DNA from: Alphaproteobacteria bacterium
Lineage (GTDB): Bacteria; Pseudomonadota; Alphaproteobacteria; Bin95
Direction of reading: 5' to 3'
DNA length: 37,533 bases
Assembly: GCA_022824105.1 (NCBI GenBank)
Contig: JAJEAZ010000210.1
Span: forward strand, 1-37,533
Under the pieces are notes generated by a model. The model made no database searches. It was not told the DNA's origin and saw only the letters and a list, made by a program, of their open reading frames with translations. Shown piece by piece: positions 25,016 to 33,325 of this stretch. The first letter of the stretch is position 1; each line of letters opens with the position of its first letter. A program made the translations under genes and the position numbers.

Positions 25016-27636
25016 AAGCGTTCTCCTGTCTTGTCAGTTTCTTGCCTGGCTTCATTTGGGGTGGCGGCGGACAATGCGCCAGCGCCCTTGGCGGCGCCGG
25101 AAGCGGTAAACGTGTCTTCGTCGTCTGTTTGGCCCGCCGGGTCCCCGTTCACGATGCGGTTGATAGCCTCCACCGTGGAAAGCCCCCGCTCCTTCAGTTG
25201 TTCCACCGCGGCGAACGCCTGGCCCCGGGACGAGAACAGCGCCACCGACCAGGGATCCAGCGCCAGGCGCGCCACGCGCCAGCCGTCGGGACCGTGCAGC
25301 ACGAGTTCGGCGAATTGCCCGTCCACCGTGGCCAGGCTTTTCAGGGCCTGCTCCATCCCCGGATCGCAGTGAATCCGTTTTTCCTGTTTCAGCAATTCCA
25401 CCGACTCGTCCTTCTGGGCCAGAAAGATCGTCCAGTCGGCGTTCTCCCAGGCGGCCCGGGCGGCGGGGTTGGCGTAAAAATCGTTCACCGACTGGGTGCC
25501 GGTGATCAGCGCGCCGCGGTATTTTCGGGCGCGCCGGGCGGCGCCCTCCAGAAAGGCGCGGCTGCCCTCCCCGGAAAGCAGGTCCCAGGCTTCGTCGATG
25601 ACAATGGTTTTGGGTGTGGTGCGTTTTCCGTGGTACATCCGCTGGGTGGCCAAAAACACCACCAGCATCAACACCACCGCCTGCAGCTCGCCCCGCCCCT
25701 TGAGTTCCGCCAGTTCAAACACCGTAATGGCCCGTTTGAGATCGGGCACGTTCGATCCGGCGAACAAGCGCCCCATGGCCCCGCCCGGACACCAGGGTCC
25801 CAGCGCGGTGGCCATGTCGGCGGCGCGCGGGTCGCCCTTTTGTTCCAGTTGGCCCTTTACAGCGCCGAGATCGGCCCCATTGCCGCCCGCATCCCAGGCC
25901 CCGGCAATGGCCTCGCTCAGCAACGCCGCCTCGATGTCGTCGATCACCCCCTTGCTGCGGCACATCCGGGAGACGACACCGGCCAGCATGGCAAAGCATT
26001 CCTCGCGATAGTCGCCGTCGCGCGCCGCCGCGGCCGCATCGATCATTCCAAAAGGATTCAGGCAGGCGGCGTCCCGGCCGAATTCGATGAAAGCGCCATC
26101 GAGGGCCTCGGCGGTGTGCTGGAAGGAGCGGCCGTCGTCGATGACCACGGCCTCCCCGCCCGCGCCGACGACGCCCACCACCAGCTCCTGCATCAAAACG
26201 GACTTGCCGGAGCCGGATTTGCCGGTGACGGCGACATTGAAATTGCCGGCGGTGTTGCCGAACGGGCTCCAGCCGGCGGGTTGGCCCCGGCGGCCCAGAA
26301 GCAGCAACGCCGGGGGCGATTCGGTTGAAAACCCCTGTCCGCGCCATTCGCCGTGGATGGGGGCCAGGTGCGTCGCCGCCCCGCTGGGCAGGGTTCTCAG
26401 ACGGCCCATCCGCTCGAAATCGGCATCCAGTCCCCCGGCGGGCAGCATGGGGAGGCAGGCGAGCCAGCCGGGCAGTTGCGCAAAGCGCTCGGAGGCAAGG
26501 CGCCAGCCCTGGCCGTGGTAGATGGCCCGCACGGCGGATTCGGCCTCCTCGATGGCGGTTTTCGGGGCGTAGGCGCAGACGGCATAAAAAACCCGGACCA
26601 GGCGCTCGCCCTCCTTGAGGCGGGTGGTGACGGTTTGCCAGTCCCTGGCCTTTTCGGGCAGTCCGGGCAAATATTTCGCGATGCCGGTCCCGGCCTGTTG
26701 GGTGGCCCGCGCGGCCTTCAGGAACGCCCGCTCCTCGGCGTCCCCGCCGCCGGTGAAGATCGTCAGGCAGGTGAGGACGGGACAGCCGGGTTGCAGGAAG
26801 CCGCGGAAAAAATCCCCCAAAAGGGCATTGCCGCGCCAGCCGGGCCAGACCTCGGGAAAGGCCAAAACCGAAAGCACCCGCGCGGCGACGTCCTCGCCGT
26901 CGGGATGATAAAAGACCAGTTCCTTTGGCGTGACCGAAAGCGCGTGGCCCGGCGCGGCGCATTGCCGGTGGATCGGGTCCAGGGGCGACCAGCGGCGGGG
27001 CGGGCGCAGCAGCCCGCCGTCCTCCGCGCCTTTTGTGTTTGGCGCGGTCCATTCGGCGGCCAGGGACAGCAGCGCGTCGGGCCCGATCCGCCGCGCCGCG
27101 GCGCCCACCGAGGCCAAAGTGCCCTCCAGCGCTCGGCGAAAGGCGGAAAGGGCGGTTTCGTTCGCGGGTCCCGGTCCGCCGGACAGCGTGGCGCAGATCA
27201 GCACGCGGAAATCCGACAGGGTGAAGGGCGGGCCGCCTTCGTGCAGCGGCCGCCACCCCGCGTGTTTCAGCATCCCCACCCGCGACTCCGCCATGGCCGC
27301 CTGGGCCTCCCCGGCCCGTTGGCGGTTTTGCGACCATTCCGCCAGCGCCGCCCCGAACCGGGGGCTCGCCCAGTGAATGACCTGAACGGCGCAGTTCGCG
27401 GGCGCGGCGTCGGCCAGAGCGCCGGAAAGCGCTTCGAGGGTTTCGGCCTCGATCCCGGCGAACGGGGGGATTTCCAGCACAAAGCCGATGCTGGCGGCGT
27501 TGACATACAGGCCGCCGGCCTCGTCGAAGGCTCGCCAGGGCAGCAGGTCCGCCATCGCCGCCGGGGTTTGGGGCGGTGCCCAGGGTTCGAGCCCGGCCGG
27601 GCCGTCGAACCATTCCAGCAGGCGGGAAAGCATCAC
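25012..27636 (-). CDS. traC: T4SS ATPase TraC (VirB4 family)
   Basis: 874 residues, the same size as F TraC (875). The N-terminal TraC domain (about 30-290) begins with a FDEAGGLYVN strand. The ATPase domain has Walker A GKSGSGKS (472-479), a conserved DGRSFQHTAEALDG-like region after it, Walker B IVIDEAW (678-684), and the usual late GTQSVNDFYANPAARA and LKSLATVDGQFAELVL motifs. TraC energises pilus assembly at the inner membrane. GTG 27636 and ATG 27633 are adjacent (GTGATG), both overlapping the traV stop; either can be the start. Confidence 0.96.
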   Translation of the reverse strand: MMLSRLLEWFDGPAGLEPWAPPQTPAAMADLLPWRAFDEAGGLYVNAASIGFVLEIPPFAGIEAETLEALSGALADAAPANCAVQVIHWASPRFGAALAEWSQNRQRAGEAQAAMAESRVGMLKHAGWRPLHEGGPPFTLSDFRVLICATLSGGPGPANETALSAFRRALEGTLASVGAAARRIGPDALLSLAAEWTAPNTKGAEDGGLLRPPRRWSPLDPIHRQCAAPGHALSVTPKELVFYHPDGEDVAARVLSVLAFPEVWPGWRGNALLGDFFRGFLQPGCPVLTCLTIFTGGGDAEERAFLKAARATQQAGTGIAKYLPGLPEKARDWQTVTTRLKEGERLVRVFYAVCAYAPKTAIEEAESAVRAIYHGQGWRLASERFAQLPGWLACLPMLPAGGLDADFERMGRLRTLPSGAATHLAPIHGEWRGQGFSTESPPALLLLGRRGQPAGWSPFGNTAGNFNVAVTGKSGSGKSVLMQELVVGVVGAGGEAVVIDDGRSFQHTAEALDGAFIEFGRDAACLNPFGMIDAAAAARDGDYREECFAMLAGVVSRMCRSKGVIDDIEAALLSEAIAGAWDAGGNGADLGAVKGQLEQKGDPRAADMATALGPWCPGGAMGRLFAGSNVPDLKRAITVFELAELKGRGELQAVVLMLVVFLATQRMYHGKRTTPKTIVIDEAWDLLSGEGSRAFLEGAARRARKYRGALITGTQSVNDFYANPAARAAWENADWTIFLAQKDESVELLKQEKRIHCDPGMEQALKSLATVDGQFAELVLHGPDGWRVARLALDPWSVALFSSRGQAFAAVEQLKERGLSTVEAINRIVNGDPAGQTDDEDTFTASGAAKGAGALSAATPNEARQETDKTGERL

Positions 27637-28322
27637 GGGGACCTCCGCCAGCGTGCGGGGGAGAGCACGATCCGCACCCAGGCGCCTTCGCGGTACACGC
27701 CGGAAGCGTCCACCCAGGGGGCGATCCAGACGCGGCCGATTTTTTCCGGGACGCGGACATCGGCGGTGTTGGAGACCGGAGAGTGCTGCATAAATTCAGA
27801 CTGGGATTCCGCCGCGGAATCGGTGTCGGCGACCGCGGGAGATTCGGCGGTGGCAGCGGCACCTGGCGAAACAGCGTCCGTATCCGCTGGAATTTCTGTC
27901 GGAAGCGCGGCTCCAGCCACGACATCATCGGCGATTGTTGGTGGCCTGCGCTCCCCTCCAGTCAGCCAGCGCCAGAGCCAACTCGCTGGATTGCAACTTG
28001 CACGGCACGGTTCCGGATGGGTCCGGCCGCCATCATCAGACGCATGGGCCGCATCGACCGCGGTTGCATCAGCGGCCGGCCGGGTTGCTCCCGCACCGGC
28101 AAACGTTGTGGTATCCAGCACGAGCGGCGCCAGCCCGGCTGGCTGCGCCGCTGGCCGGATCGCCGGATCCGCACTCTCGATACTGGTGCATTGGCTGCCC
28201 TGGGCGAGCGGGCACTGCCAGGTCTCGCCGACATGACCGGCGCCGCAGCTTGCCAGGGCCAGTAGAAGGCCCAGGCCGAGGAAAGCGGGTATGTGGGTGG
28301 ATTGGATGAATTCACTTTTCAT
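27633..28322 (-). CDS. traV: Lipoprotein TraV
   Basis: 229 residues. The signal peptide ends in a lipobox LALASC with C26 as the lipidated residue. Soon after comes WQCPLAQGSQCTSIES, the two-cysteine TraV signature. A long variable Ala/Asp/Pro region follows, and the C-terminus has RVWIAPWVDASGVYREGAWV, typical of TraV/VirB7-like outer-membrane core proteins. It is somewhat longer than F TraV (171 aa) because of the low-complexity middle. TraV anchors the TraB/TraK outer-membrane core complex. ATGA overlap with traB. Confidence 0.92.
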   Translation of the reverse strand: MKSEFIQSTHIPAFLGLGLLLALASCGAGHVGETWQCPLAQGSQCTSIESADPAIRPAAQPAGLAPLVLDTTTFAGAGATRPAADATAVDAAHASDDGGRTHPEPCRASCNPASWLWRWLTGGERRPPTIADDVVAGAALPTEIPADTDAVSPGAAATAESPAVADTDSAAESQSEFMQHSPVSNTADVRVPEKIGRVWIAPWVDASGVYREGAWVRIVLSPARWRRSP

Positions 28323-29626
28323 TGTTCACTCCGCACAGGATTGGGAACCGGACGACCGTCGAGCCGCGTGCCCTCCAAAAAGACCACCGTGACTTCCGTG
28401 CCCGCCCGCAACTGGATGACCGGCTGGTACTGCTCGGCCCGGCGGATCAGGTAGTCGGACACCCGGCTGCCCGCCGAACCCGCCCCCGCGCCAATGCCGG
28501 CGCGGCCAATGTCCGCCATCCCGGTGTTGGCCACCGCGGCGCGGTTGCCCCCCGCGGCGATGGCCGTTGGCGAAAACGCGGCCGACACCCCCTGGCCCGC
28601 GCCGGAAACCAGTCCGGCCAGAAACGCCCGCTCCACCAGGGCGCCCTCGCGGCTGACCACCGGACCGCGCACGCCGGTTTTGCCCATGCCCGCCACAAAA
28701 CCCGCCACGGCGGTTTCCACCACCGTCCCGGGTTCCGGTCCCGCGCAGGTGAGCGTTTGCAGGCGCACATAGACTTTTTCCGAGGACAGCTCGCCATGGG
28801 CGGCGCCGGTTATCGTGCAGCCCGCGAGATCGACCGATTGGGCCATGCCGTCTTCCGCGGCGGTCCAGGCAGGGCCGGTGACGCGCAGCAGCACCGGGCG
28901 CGGATCGCCCTGGGACACCACCCCGGCGGAAGCGTCCACGCCGGCGATCACCACGGCGGCGGCGTGGCTGCCCGCCGGCAGCCACAGGGACAGGGGTTTT
29001 GAGTCCGACTCCTCCGGTTCGGCAAAAGCCGCCTCGTCCAGCGGAAAACGCCGGATCAGCGAGGGCGCGGACGCTGGCGCATCGGTGGATTCGCCGGTGG
29101 CGCCTGGCGCGGCGGGCTGGCCCGCGGAAACCGGCGGCGTGAATCCGTTGTCTTCAAAAAGGAAAGGATTGCCGCCGGTATGCGGGGGTGTCCCGATCCG
29201 CGGTGAAACCGATGGCGGAGCGGTATCCCCGGATTGCCCGATCACCAGGGACAGCCGGTCGATGACCTGTCTGGCGTCCTCGAGATTGGCGTCCATCTCC
29301 TCGCGCAATCGCCGGTTCAGTTCCGCCAGTTCGTCGTTTCTCCGCCCGGCTTCCCGCAACTCGCCCTCCAGCACCCCGAGACGGGTTTCCGAACGCTGGA
29401 TCCAGCTTTCCTCGGCGGTGCCGGGTCCGGCGATTTCCGCGGACATCCGCGCCACCGGGGCGGGCGCGCCGCCGCCGGAGCCGGACATCCAGAAGGCCAG
29501 CGCCACAAGGACCGCGGCGGCCAATGCGCAAAACAGCAGAACCTGCCGGTTGCGCACCCGCGCCGCGCCGCCATCGGCGTGTTGGGCGTTCCCGGCGGCG
29601 GACGGGTTCGAGTTAGCGCCCCACAT
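28319..29626 (-). CDS. traB: T4SS core protein TraB (VirB10 family)
   Basis: 435 residues. It has a cytoplasmic N-terminus, one membrane anchor (about 28-46), a coiled-coil (about 75-115) and a Pro-rich periplasmic stretch (about 135-175). The VirB10-like C-terminal domain has LSLWLPAGSHAAAVVIAGVDA, DLAGCTITGAAHGELSSEKV, an Ala/Gly-rich antenna-like segment near GLVSGAGQGVSAAF, and the final GTEVTVVFLEGTRL strand. It spans from inner to outer membrane, connecting the motor to the pore. The start overlaps the end of traK by 14 bases. Confidence 0.95.
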   Translation of the reverse strand: MWGANSNPSAAGNAQHADGGAARVRNRQVLLFCALAAAVLVALAFWMSGSGGGAPAPVARMSAEIAGPGTAEESWIQRSETRLGVLEGELREAGRRNDELAELNRRLREEMDANLEDARQVIDRLSLVIGQSGDTAPPSVSPRIGTPPHTGGNPFLFEDNGFTPPVSAGQPAAPGATGESTDAPASAPSLIRRFPLDEAAFAEPEESDSKPLSLWLPAGSHAAAVVIAGVDASAGVVSQGDPRPVLLRVTGPAWTAAEDGMAQSVDLAGCTITGAAHGELSSEKVYVRLQTLTCAGPEPGTVVETAVAGFVAGMGKTGVRGPVVSREGALVERAFLAGLVSGAGQGVSAAFSPTAIAAGGNRAAVANTGMADIGRAGIGAGAGSAGSRVSDYLIRRAEQYQPVIQLRAGTEVTVVFLEGTRLDGRPVPNPVRSEQ

Positions 29627-30452
29627 GATCTTCTCCTTCGCGCATCGCTTGTTCTTCTGGCTTCCGGCTCACGATCACGGCAAGACGGGGGCCCGGTGCG
29701 TCGGCTTCATCGATCCACGCGGCCAGCACGCCGGGGCCAAACCGCGCCGCCAGATCCGCTGCGCTGGCTTGGATATGACCGCCCGAAGCCTTTTCCGCAT
29801 CGAATGCCAGCGCCAGCACCAGAACTTCCCCGCGCGGATCGCGCCAGGATTCGAGCAGGGTGGCGCCGGGCGGCAAGATCGCTTCCCGGTCGCCCGGCTC
29901 GACTAAAAACCCCGGGAGGGGGGTTCGGTTCGCCACCGCCCGGACCAGGTCCACAATTTCGGACACATGGGCGTCGCCGCCCATAGTTGCGGGCGGTTCT
30001 CCCGGATTGTCGATGTCTGGATTGCGGATCAGCAGTTGTTCGGCGCCGCCCGCGACGGGTGTCAGGCTCAGCGCGTAGGTGAATCCGCGCTCGGAGCCGA
30101 TGAAGAGTTTTTCCGGGACAACTTGTGCGACAGATTCAACGGCTTCCCGGGGTTGCGGTAAGCGTCTGAGAAAGATGTCCCCGGCGCCGGCGTCGTGTTC
30201 CACACCAAAAGATGCGTTGGGCCCGTGGACGACCCGCGCGATGCGGTCCCTCAGCAGCGCCACGCGCACCAGTCCGTCCTGTTGGATTTCGGCCCGCAGT
30301 TCGGCATGGTCCGCCGCGTCCAGCACTTTTGATGATTGTTGCTGGTCCGACACTCCAGCCGCTGTCGATGCCTGTGCCGGCGCCGCCAACGCGGCCGTTG
30401 CCGCGATACTCAATAGAAACGGCGCGACACACGCCGCAAGGCTCCCCCTCAT
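29613..30452 (-). CDS. traK: T4SS core secretin-like protein TraK
   Basis: 279 residues. A signal peptide (about 1-29, ending APAQAST) leads into the beta-rich TraK/VirB9-like domain: RVALLRDRIARVVHG, GDIFLRRLPQ, EKLFIGSERGFTYALSL and QLLIRNPDI. The C-terminal part carries PLPGFLVEPGDRE, the segment that contacts TraB and TraV in F, and ends in strands with LVLALAFDAE. A longer upstream frame to 30824 runs inside traE and is rejected. ATGA overlap with traE. Confidence 0.92.
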   Translation of the reverse strand: MRGSLAACVAPFLLSIAATAALAAPAQASTAAGVSDQQQSSKVLDAADHAELRAEIQQDGLVRVALLRDRIARVVHGPNASFGVEHDAGAGDIFLRRLPQPREAVESVAQVVPEKLFIGSERGFTYALSLTPVAGGAEQLLIRNPDIDNPGEPPATMGGDAHVSEIVDLVRAVANRTPLPGFLVEPGDREAILPPGATLLESWRDPRGEVLVLALAFDAEKASGGHIQASAADLAARFGPGVLAAWIDEADAPGPRLAVIVSRKPEEQAMREGEDHVGR

Positions 30453-31006
30453 GACGACTCTCCCAGGTCCTCGAAACGAAGCAGGCCCAGCCTTCCGCCT
30501 TCCATGCGAAAAGCCAGCCGGTAGGTCTTTTGGGTGCGGGAGGTCTCTTCCCGCCCCATCCAGGTCGCCAGTTCGCCCCGCACCTCGACCTCCAGGGTGC
30601 TTGGGTCCGCGATAACACTGGAGGGATAAAAGGCGCTGGCCAGGTCGCGGCGGGACATCCGCTCCGCCTCCGCCGCCAACCAAGCCTCTATCGCGCCCCG
30701 GGCGGAGGCATGGCTTAGCCGCGCCGCCGCCGCGCGCGCGTAATTCGCGTTTTCCGGCGTGAGCGTCAGCAGGGTGGCCGCCGCGGTGCGGCCCGCGTCC
30801 TCCAGATAACGCTGGCCCGCCCATCCGTCCCCCACCTCCCAGACCGGGCCCGCCACGGCGGGCACCAGCACGGTGGTGGTCTCGTTGTCCGCAAATCCGA
30901 TCGAAAGGACCAGATTGGACAGGATCGAAAGGCCGAGCAGCACGGAAAGCGCGAATCTCGCGTCGCGCAGGTTGCGGGCGTGGGTATCGCGCAATTCCCG
31001 TCGCAT
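30449..31006 (-). CDS. traE: Conjugal transfer protein TraE
   Basis: 185 residues, near F TraE (188). It has a short basic N-terminus, one membrane segment (about 20-38, LSVLLGLSILSNLVLSIGF), then a periplasmic VirB8-like domain: TTTVLVPAVAGPVWEVGDGWAGQ is spread over about 43-65, followed by the SARGAIEAWLAAEAERMSRRD helix region and a C-terminal KTYRLAFRMEGGRLGL strand pair. TraE is part of the inner-membrane assembly platform. It starts 6 bases after traL ends. Confidence 0.93.
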   Translation of the reverse strand: MRRELRDTHARNLRDARFALSVLLGLSILSNLVLSIGFADNETTTVLVPAVAGPVWEVGDGWAGQRYLEDAGRTAAATLLTLTPENANYARAAAARLSHASARGAIEAWLAAEAERMSRRDLASAFYPSSVIADPSTLEVEVRGELATWMGREETSRTQKTYRLAFRMEGGRLGLLRFEDLGESS

Positions 31007-31012
31007 CGCCCG

Positions 31013-31306
31013 CTACCCCACATACAGCCGAATATGGCTCGGCGGCGTTCCGGCCAGCCGCAGCGCGAAATCCGGCAAAAACCAGTACAGTGCGAAATGG
31101 ACGGCGTGGGCCCCGCCGCCGCGCTTGATGCGGCGCAGCGCCAGCCAGCCCCCCACGCCAATCACCAGCCCCGTCACAAAGGCGTTGGCGGCCAGGCCCA
31201 GAAGCGCGGGTCCCAAAAGCACCACGGCCTCGTCGATGGTCCAGAACAGCCAGCGTTCGGGATCGTCGAGACGGCGGGGGATGACGTGTTTCGCGGAATC
31301 TTTCAC
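31013..31306 (-). CDS. traL: Conjugal transfer protein TraL
   Basis: 97 residues, as in F TraL (91). It has the family opening VIPRRLDDPERWLFWTIDEA, then two hydrophobic segments (about 28-58) and a charged end with YWFLPDFALRL. It corresponds to VirB3, an inner-membrane partner of TraC. The start is GTG (31306) behind a strong purine stretch GGAAGGAAAG, 37 bases downstream of the pilin stop. Confidence 0.93.
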   Translation of the reverse strand: MKDSAKHVIPRRLDDPERWLFWTIDEAVVLLGPALLGLAANAFVTGLVIGVGGWLALRRIKRGGGAHAVHFALYWFLPDFALRLAGTPPSHIRLYVG

Positions 31307-31343
31307 GGACTTTCCTTCCTTCTATTGGTGTTTTTGCCTTGGG

Positions 31344-31682
31344 TCAGATGATCGCGGTGCCGACCAGGCCGGTGACAATGCCCACCCCGGCGCCGGCGGC
31401 GATGCCGACGCCCACCGCGCCCATGAGCTGCTGGGTGTTGAACCGCAGCACCGAGCCCACCAGGGCGGCGCCCACCGCCAGGGAGGCGGCGAGCTGGCCG
31501 CCCGTGCCCCCGACAATCCCCTCCACCGTGTCCAGCGGTCCCTGAAACGTCGTGTCCGTGGAAGCCAGCGCGGCCTCGCCGATCAGCGCGAACAGGGCGA
31601 TCAGCAGGACCAGGGTGATGAGCGACAGGATGTCCGGGGCGATCGAACGCCGCGCGATCCGTCTGGGTCCCCGCCGTGTCAT
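31344..31682 (-). CDS. traA: Propilin TraA
   Basis: 112 residues, like F propilin (121). A basic Arg-rich N-terminus precedes a long signal peptide whose core LITLVLLIALFALIG ends at EAALA, giving a predicted mature pilin from S41 (about 72 residues, as in F). The mature part has two hydrophobic helices (about 62-80 and 87-112) joined by a basic FNTQQ loop. TraA is the main pilus subunit. It is the second gene of the operon (ATGA overlap with the regulator) and is followed by traL. I assigned it from size, layout and position; the sequence is divergent. Confidence 0.85.
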   Translation of the reverse strand: MTRRGPRRIARRSIAPDILSLITLVLLIALFALIGEAALASTDTTFQGPLDTVEGIVGGTGGQLAASLAVGAALVGSVLRFNTQQLMGAVGVGIAAGAGVGIVTGLVGTAII

Positions 31683-32464
31683 CGCGATGCCCTCCCGGCG
31701 GCCAAACCGTCGTCCGAGGTCGAGCGCACCCGGCGCGCTTCGGCCCAGGCTTCGAGGTCGGAAAGCGCGTAACGGATCCGGTTGCCGAACCTGTGGAACA
31801 CCGGACCCTCCCCGGTCACCCGGTAGCGGTCCAGCGTGCGATGGGAGAGTTTCAGCACACGCGAGGCTTCGCGGGTGTCCAGATATTTTGTGGTTTTGCC
31901 GGTCATGGGAGCGATTCCTCCTCTGTGGTTGGTGTTGTTGTCCCCGTTCCCGTGGACCCTTGTGTTGAATTCCCGCGATGGGGTCCCATCGCTGTTCATG
32001 GGTGGCGCGGGGGATTTGGACTTGGCAAGCAATTTGTCCACCAAAACATCCACGGCCAGGCGGTCGGCTTCGCGGCAATGGGTGGCCATCCAGTCGCGCA
32101 CCTGCTGCGCCTTGTCGAGCCGGGGCGATGATCCCCGCCGCAGGCGCGGCACAAAAGAAGGATCGGAGACCGCGTCCGCGCCGAGCAGATACGCCTTCGT
32201 CCCCGTAACCGAAAGGAACGCTTCCACCTCCGCCCGGAACGCCGGGCCCAGCGGGGCTTCGCCCATAAATACCAGGACGCTGTCGGCGGTTCTCAGTATT
32301 GGCGTGCGTCCGCAATTCAGCCGCGAAACAAAGGACGGATCGCCCAGCGCCTGTTTTCCCAAACGCGCGGGGGACATGCCGGTGCGCGCCAGAAAAGCGT
32401 TGACGGCGTTGCGGAACTGGCGTGGAAGTGCTTGCATGGAGCGGAACATAAAGGCTGGGAACAT
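31679..32464 (-). CDS. Three-domain HTH regulator: two tandem XRE-like repeats plus excisionase/MerR-like HTH
   Basis: From ATG 32464 the product is about 261 residues. Two similar ~55-residue repeats come first. Both carry an AFL..TG segment and then DPSFVSRL (repeat 1) or DPSFVPRL (repeat 2) followed by RTP or SSP loops; this looks like a small XRE-type HTH family. A Lys/Pro/Asn-rich linker follows, then an HTH_17-type domain: KYLDTREASRVLKLSHRTL, then RYRVTGEGPVFHRFGNRIRY and LEAWAEARR, as in excisionase/AlpA-like regulators. It is the first gene of the tra operon and diverges from a LexA-type repressor, so it is probably a transfer regulator. A good internal Shine-Dalgarno before the third domain suggests a second, short product. 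No clear ribosome site precedes ATG 32464; ATG 32437 is an alternative. Confidence 0.75.
   Translation of the reverse strand: MFPAFMFRSMQALPRQFRNAVNAFLARTGMSPARLGKQALGDPSFVSRLNCGRTPILRTADSVLVFMGEAPLGPAFRAEVEAFLSVTGTKAYLLGADAVSDPSFVPRLRRGSSPRLDKAQQVRDWMATHCREADRLAVDVLVDKLLAKSKSPAPPMNSDGTPSREFNTRVHGNGDNNTNHRGGIAPMTGKTTKYLDTREASRVLKLSHRTLDRYRVTGEGPVFHRFGNRIRYALSDLEAWAEARRVRSTSDDGLAAGRASR
31904..31924 (-). promoter_or_regulatory. Internal Shine-Dalgarno and ATG within the HTH regulator gene
   Basis: AGAGGAGG (31924-31917), a 10-base spacer and ATG 31906, all in the frame of the larger gene. Initiation here would give a separate 75-residue excisionase-like HTH protein, the usual size for stand-alone AlpA-type regulators. 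Confidence 0.5.
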
Positions 32465-32465
32465 C

Positions 32466-32502
32466 GTTGACAATAGTTTGTTATAGTGATAATGCTATTA
32501 TC
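32466..32502. promoter_or_regulatory. Divergent promoter/operator between the repressor and the tra operon
   Basis: On the + strand TTGACA (32466-32471) and GATAAT (32487-32492 region, spacing 15-16) look like a promoter for the repressor gene. A perfect inverted repeat GATAAT-GCT-ATTATC (32488-32502) overlaps the -10, and an imperfect one, ACAATA-n6-TATAGT (32470-32487), overlaps the spacer. The AT-richness contrasts with the flanks. These are probable binding sites for the S24 repressor or the HTH protein. On the minus strand TATAAC is a possible -10 with no good -35, which suggests an activator. Confidence 0.55.
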
Positions 32503-32527
32503 TACGCCAGAAGCGAGTACCAAAACC

Positions 32528-33229
32528 ATGCAAAGCGACCCGGTGCGACAGAAAATCCGCGACCTGCTCTGGAAGCGCGGCATGAACATGCGCGAGGCAT
32601 CCATTGCCATTGGGCGCAACGTGAGCTACATGCATGGCTTTCTGGAGCGCGACACGCCCAAAGTCCTCGGTCACCGCGACGCGGCGAACCTGGCTGAATT
32701 GTTGGATTGCGACGCGGAAGAGCTGCACCATCCGGAACGCCCGGCCCGGCGCAAGCGGAAATCCACCCGGCCCCGGAGCAGCCCAAAACCCCAAAAACAC
32801 GTGGAGCCCCTGGCCACTGTGCCGGAAATGATCGTTGACGCCGCGGCAGGCCCCGGGGCTATTGCCAGCGGGCATATCGAGGAAAGGGCCCGTTGGCATC
32901 TGCCGGAGGCGATGATCCGCTATGAGGCCGGCGGCGATGTGGACGCAGTGCGGGTTTTGCGGGTCAGGGGGATGTCCATGGAGCCGGAGCTGTCCGATGG
33001 CGACCGCCTGCTGATCGACACATCCAAGCAGGAGCCCGCCGCCGGAGGACTGTTCGTGCTGTGGGACGGGGACGGCCTGGTGGTCAAACGCGTTGAAATG
33101 GGCACGGACGGACGCGGGGAACCAGTGCTGTGGCTGAAATCAACAAATCCGGAGTACGAGAACTACACGGTCAGGGTGGAAGACGCCCACATTGTCGGCA
33201 AGGTGCTCTGGACGGTCAGGAAGGCTTGA
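32528..33229 (+). CDS. LexA/CI-like S24-family repressor
   Basis: 233 residues. An N-terminal XRE-type HTH (about 5-65, with WKRGMNMREASIAIGRN as the turn region) is joined by a basic linker to a peptidase S24 domain. A candidate self-cleavage Ala-Gly pair (A107/G108, in DAAAGPGA) precedes the catalytic serine in RGMSMEPEL (S150) and the general-base lysine in LVVKRVE (K187). Proteins of this type repress phages and ICEs until RecA-stimulated self-cleavage in DNA damage. It diverges from the tra operon, so it probably governs transfer and perhaps its own gene. ATG 32528 is preferred over GTG 32486, which lies inside the operator. Confidence 0.9.
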   Translation: MQSDPVRQKIRDLLWKRGMNMREASIAIGRNVSYMHGFLERDTPKVLGHRDAANLAELLDCDAEELHHPERPARRKRKSTRPRSSPKPQKHVEPLATVPEMIVDAAAGPGAIASGHIEERARWHLPEAMIRYEAGGDVDAVRVLRVRGMSMEPELSDGDRLLIDTSKQEPAAGGLFVLWDGDGLVVKRVEMGTDGRGEPVLWLKSTNPEYENYTVRVEDAHIVGKVLWTVRKA

Positions 33230-33325
33230 AGCTTTACGAGGATTTTCAACGCTGTTTCGAATCCACATGCAGGTGGAATGCGGAGCCTGGGTTCTATACC
33301 ATCAATCGGAGAGAGGGCCACAACT

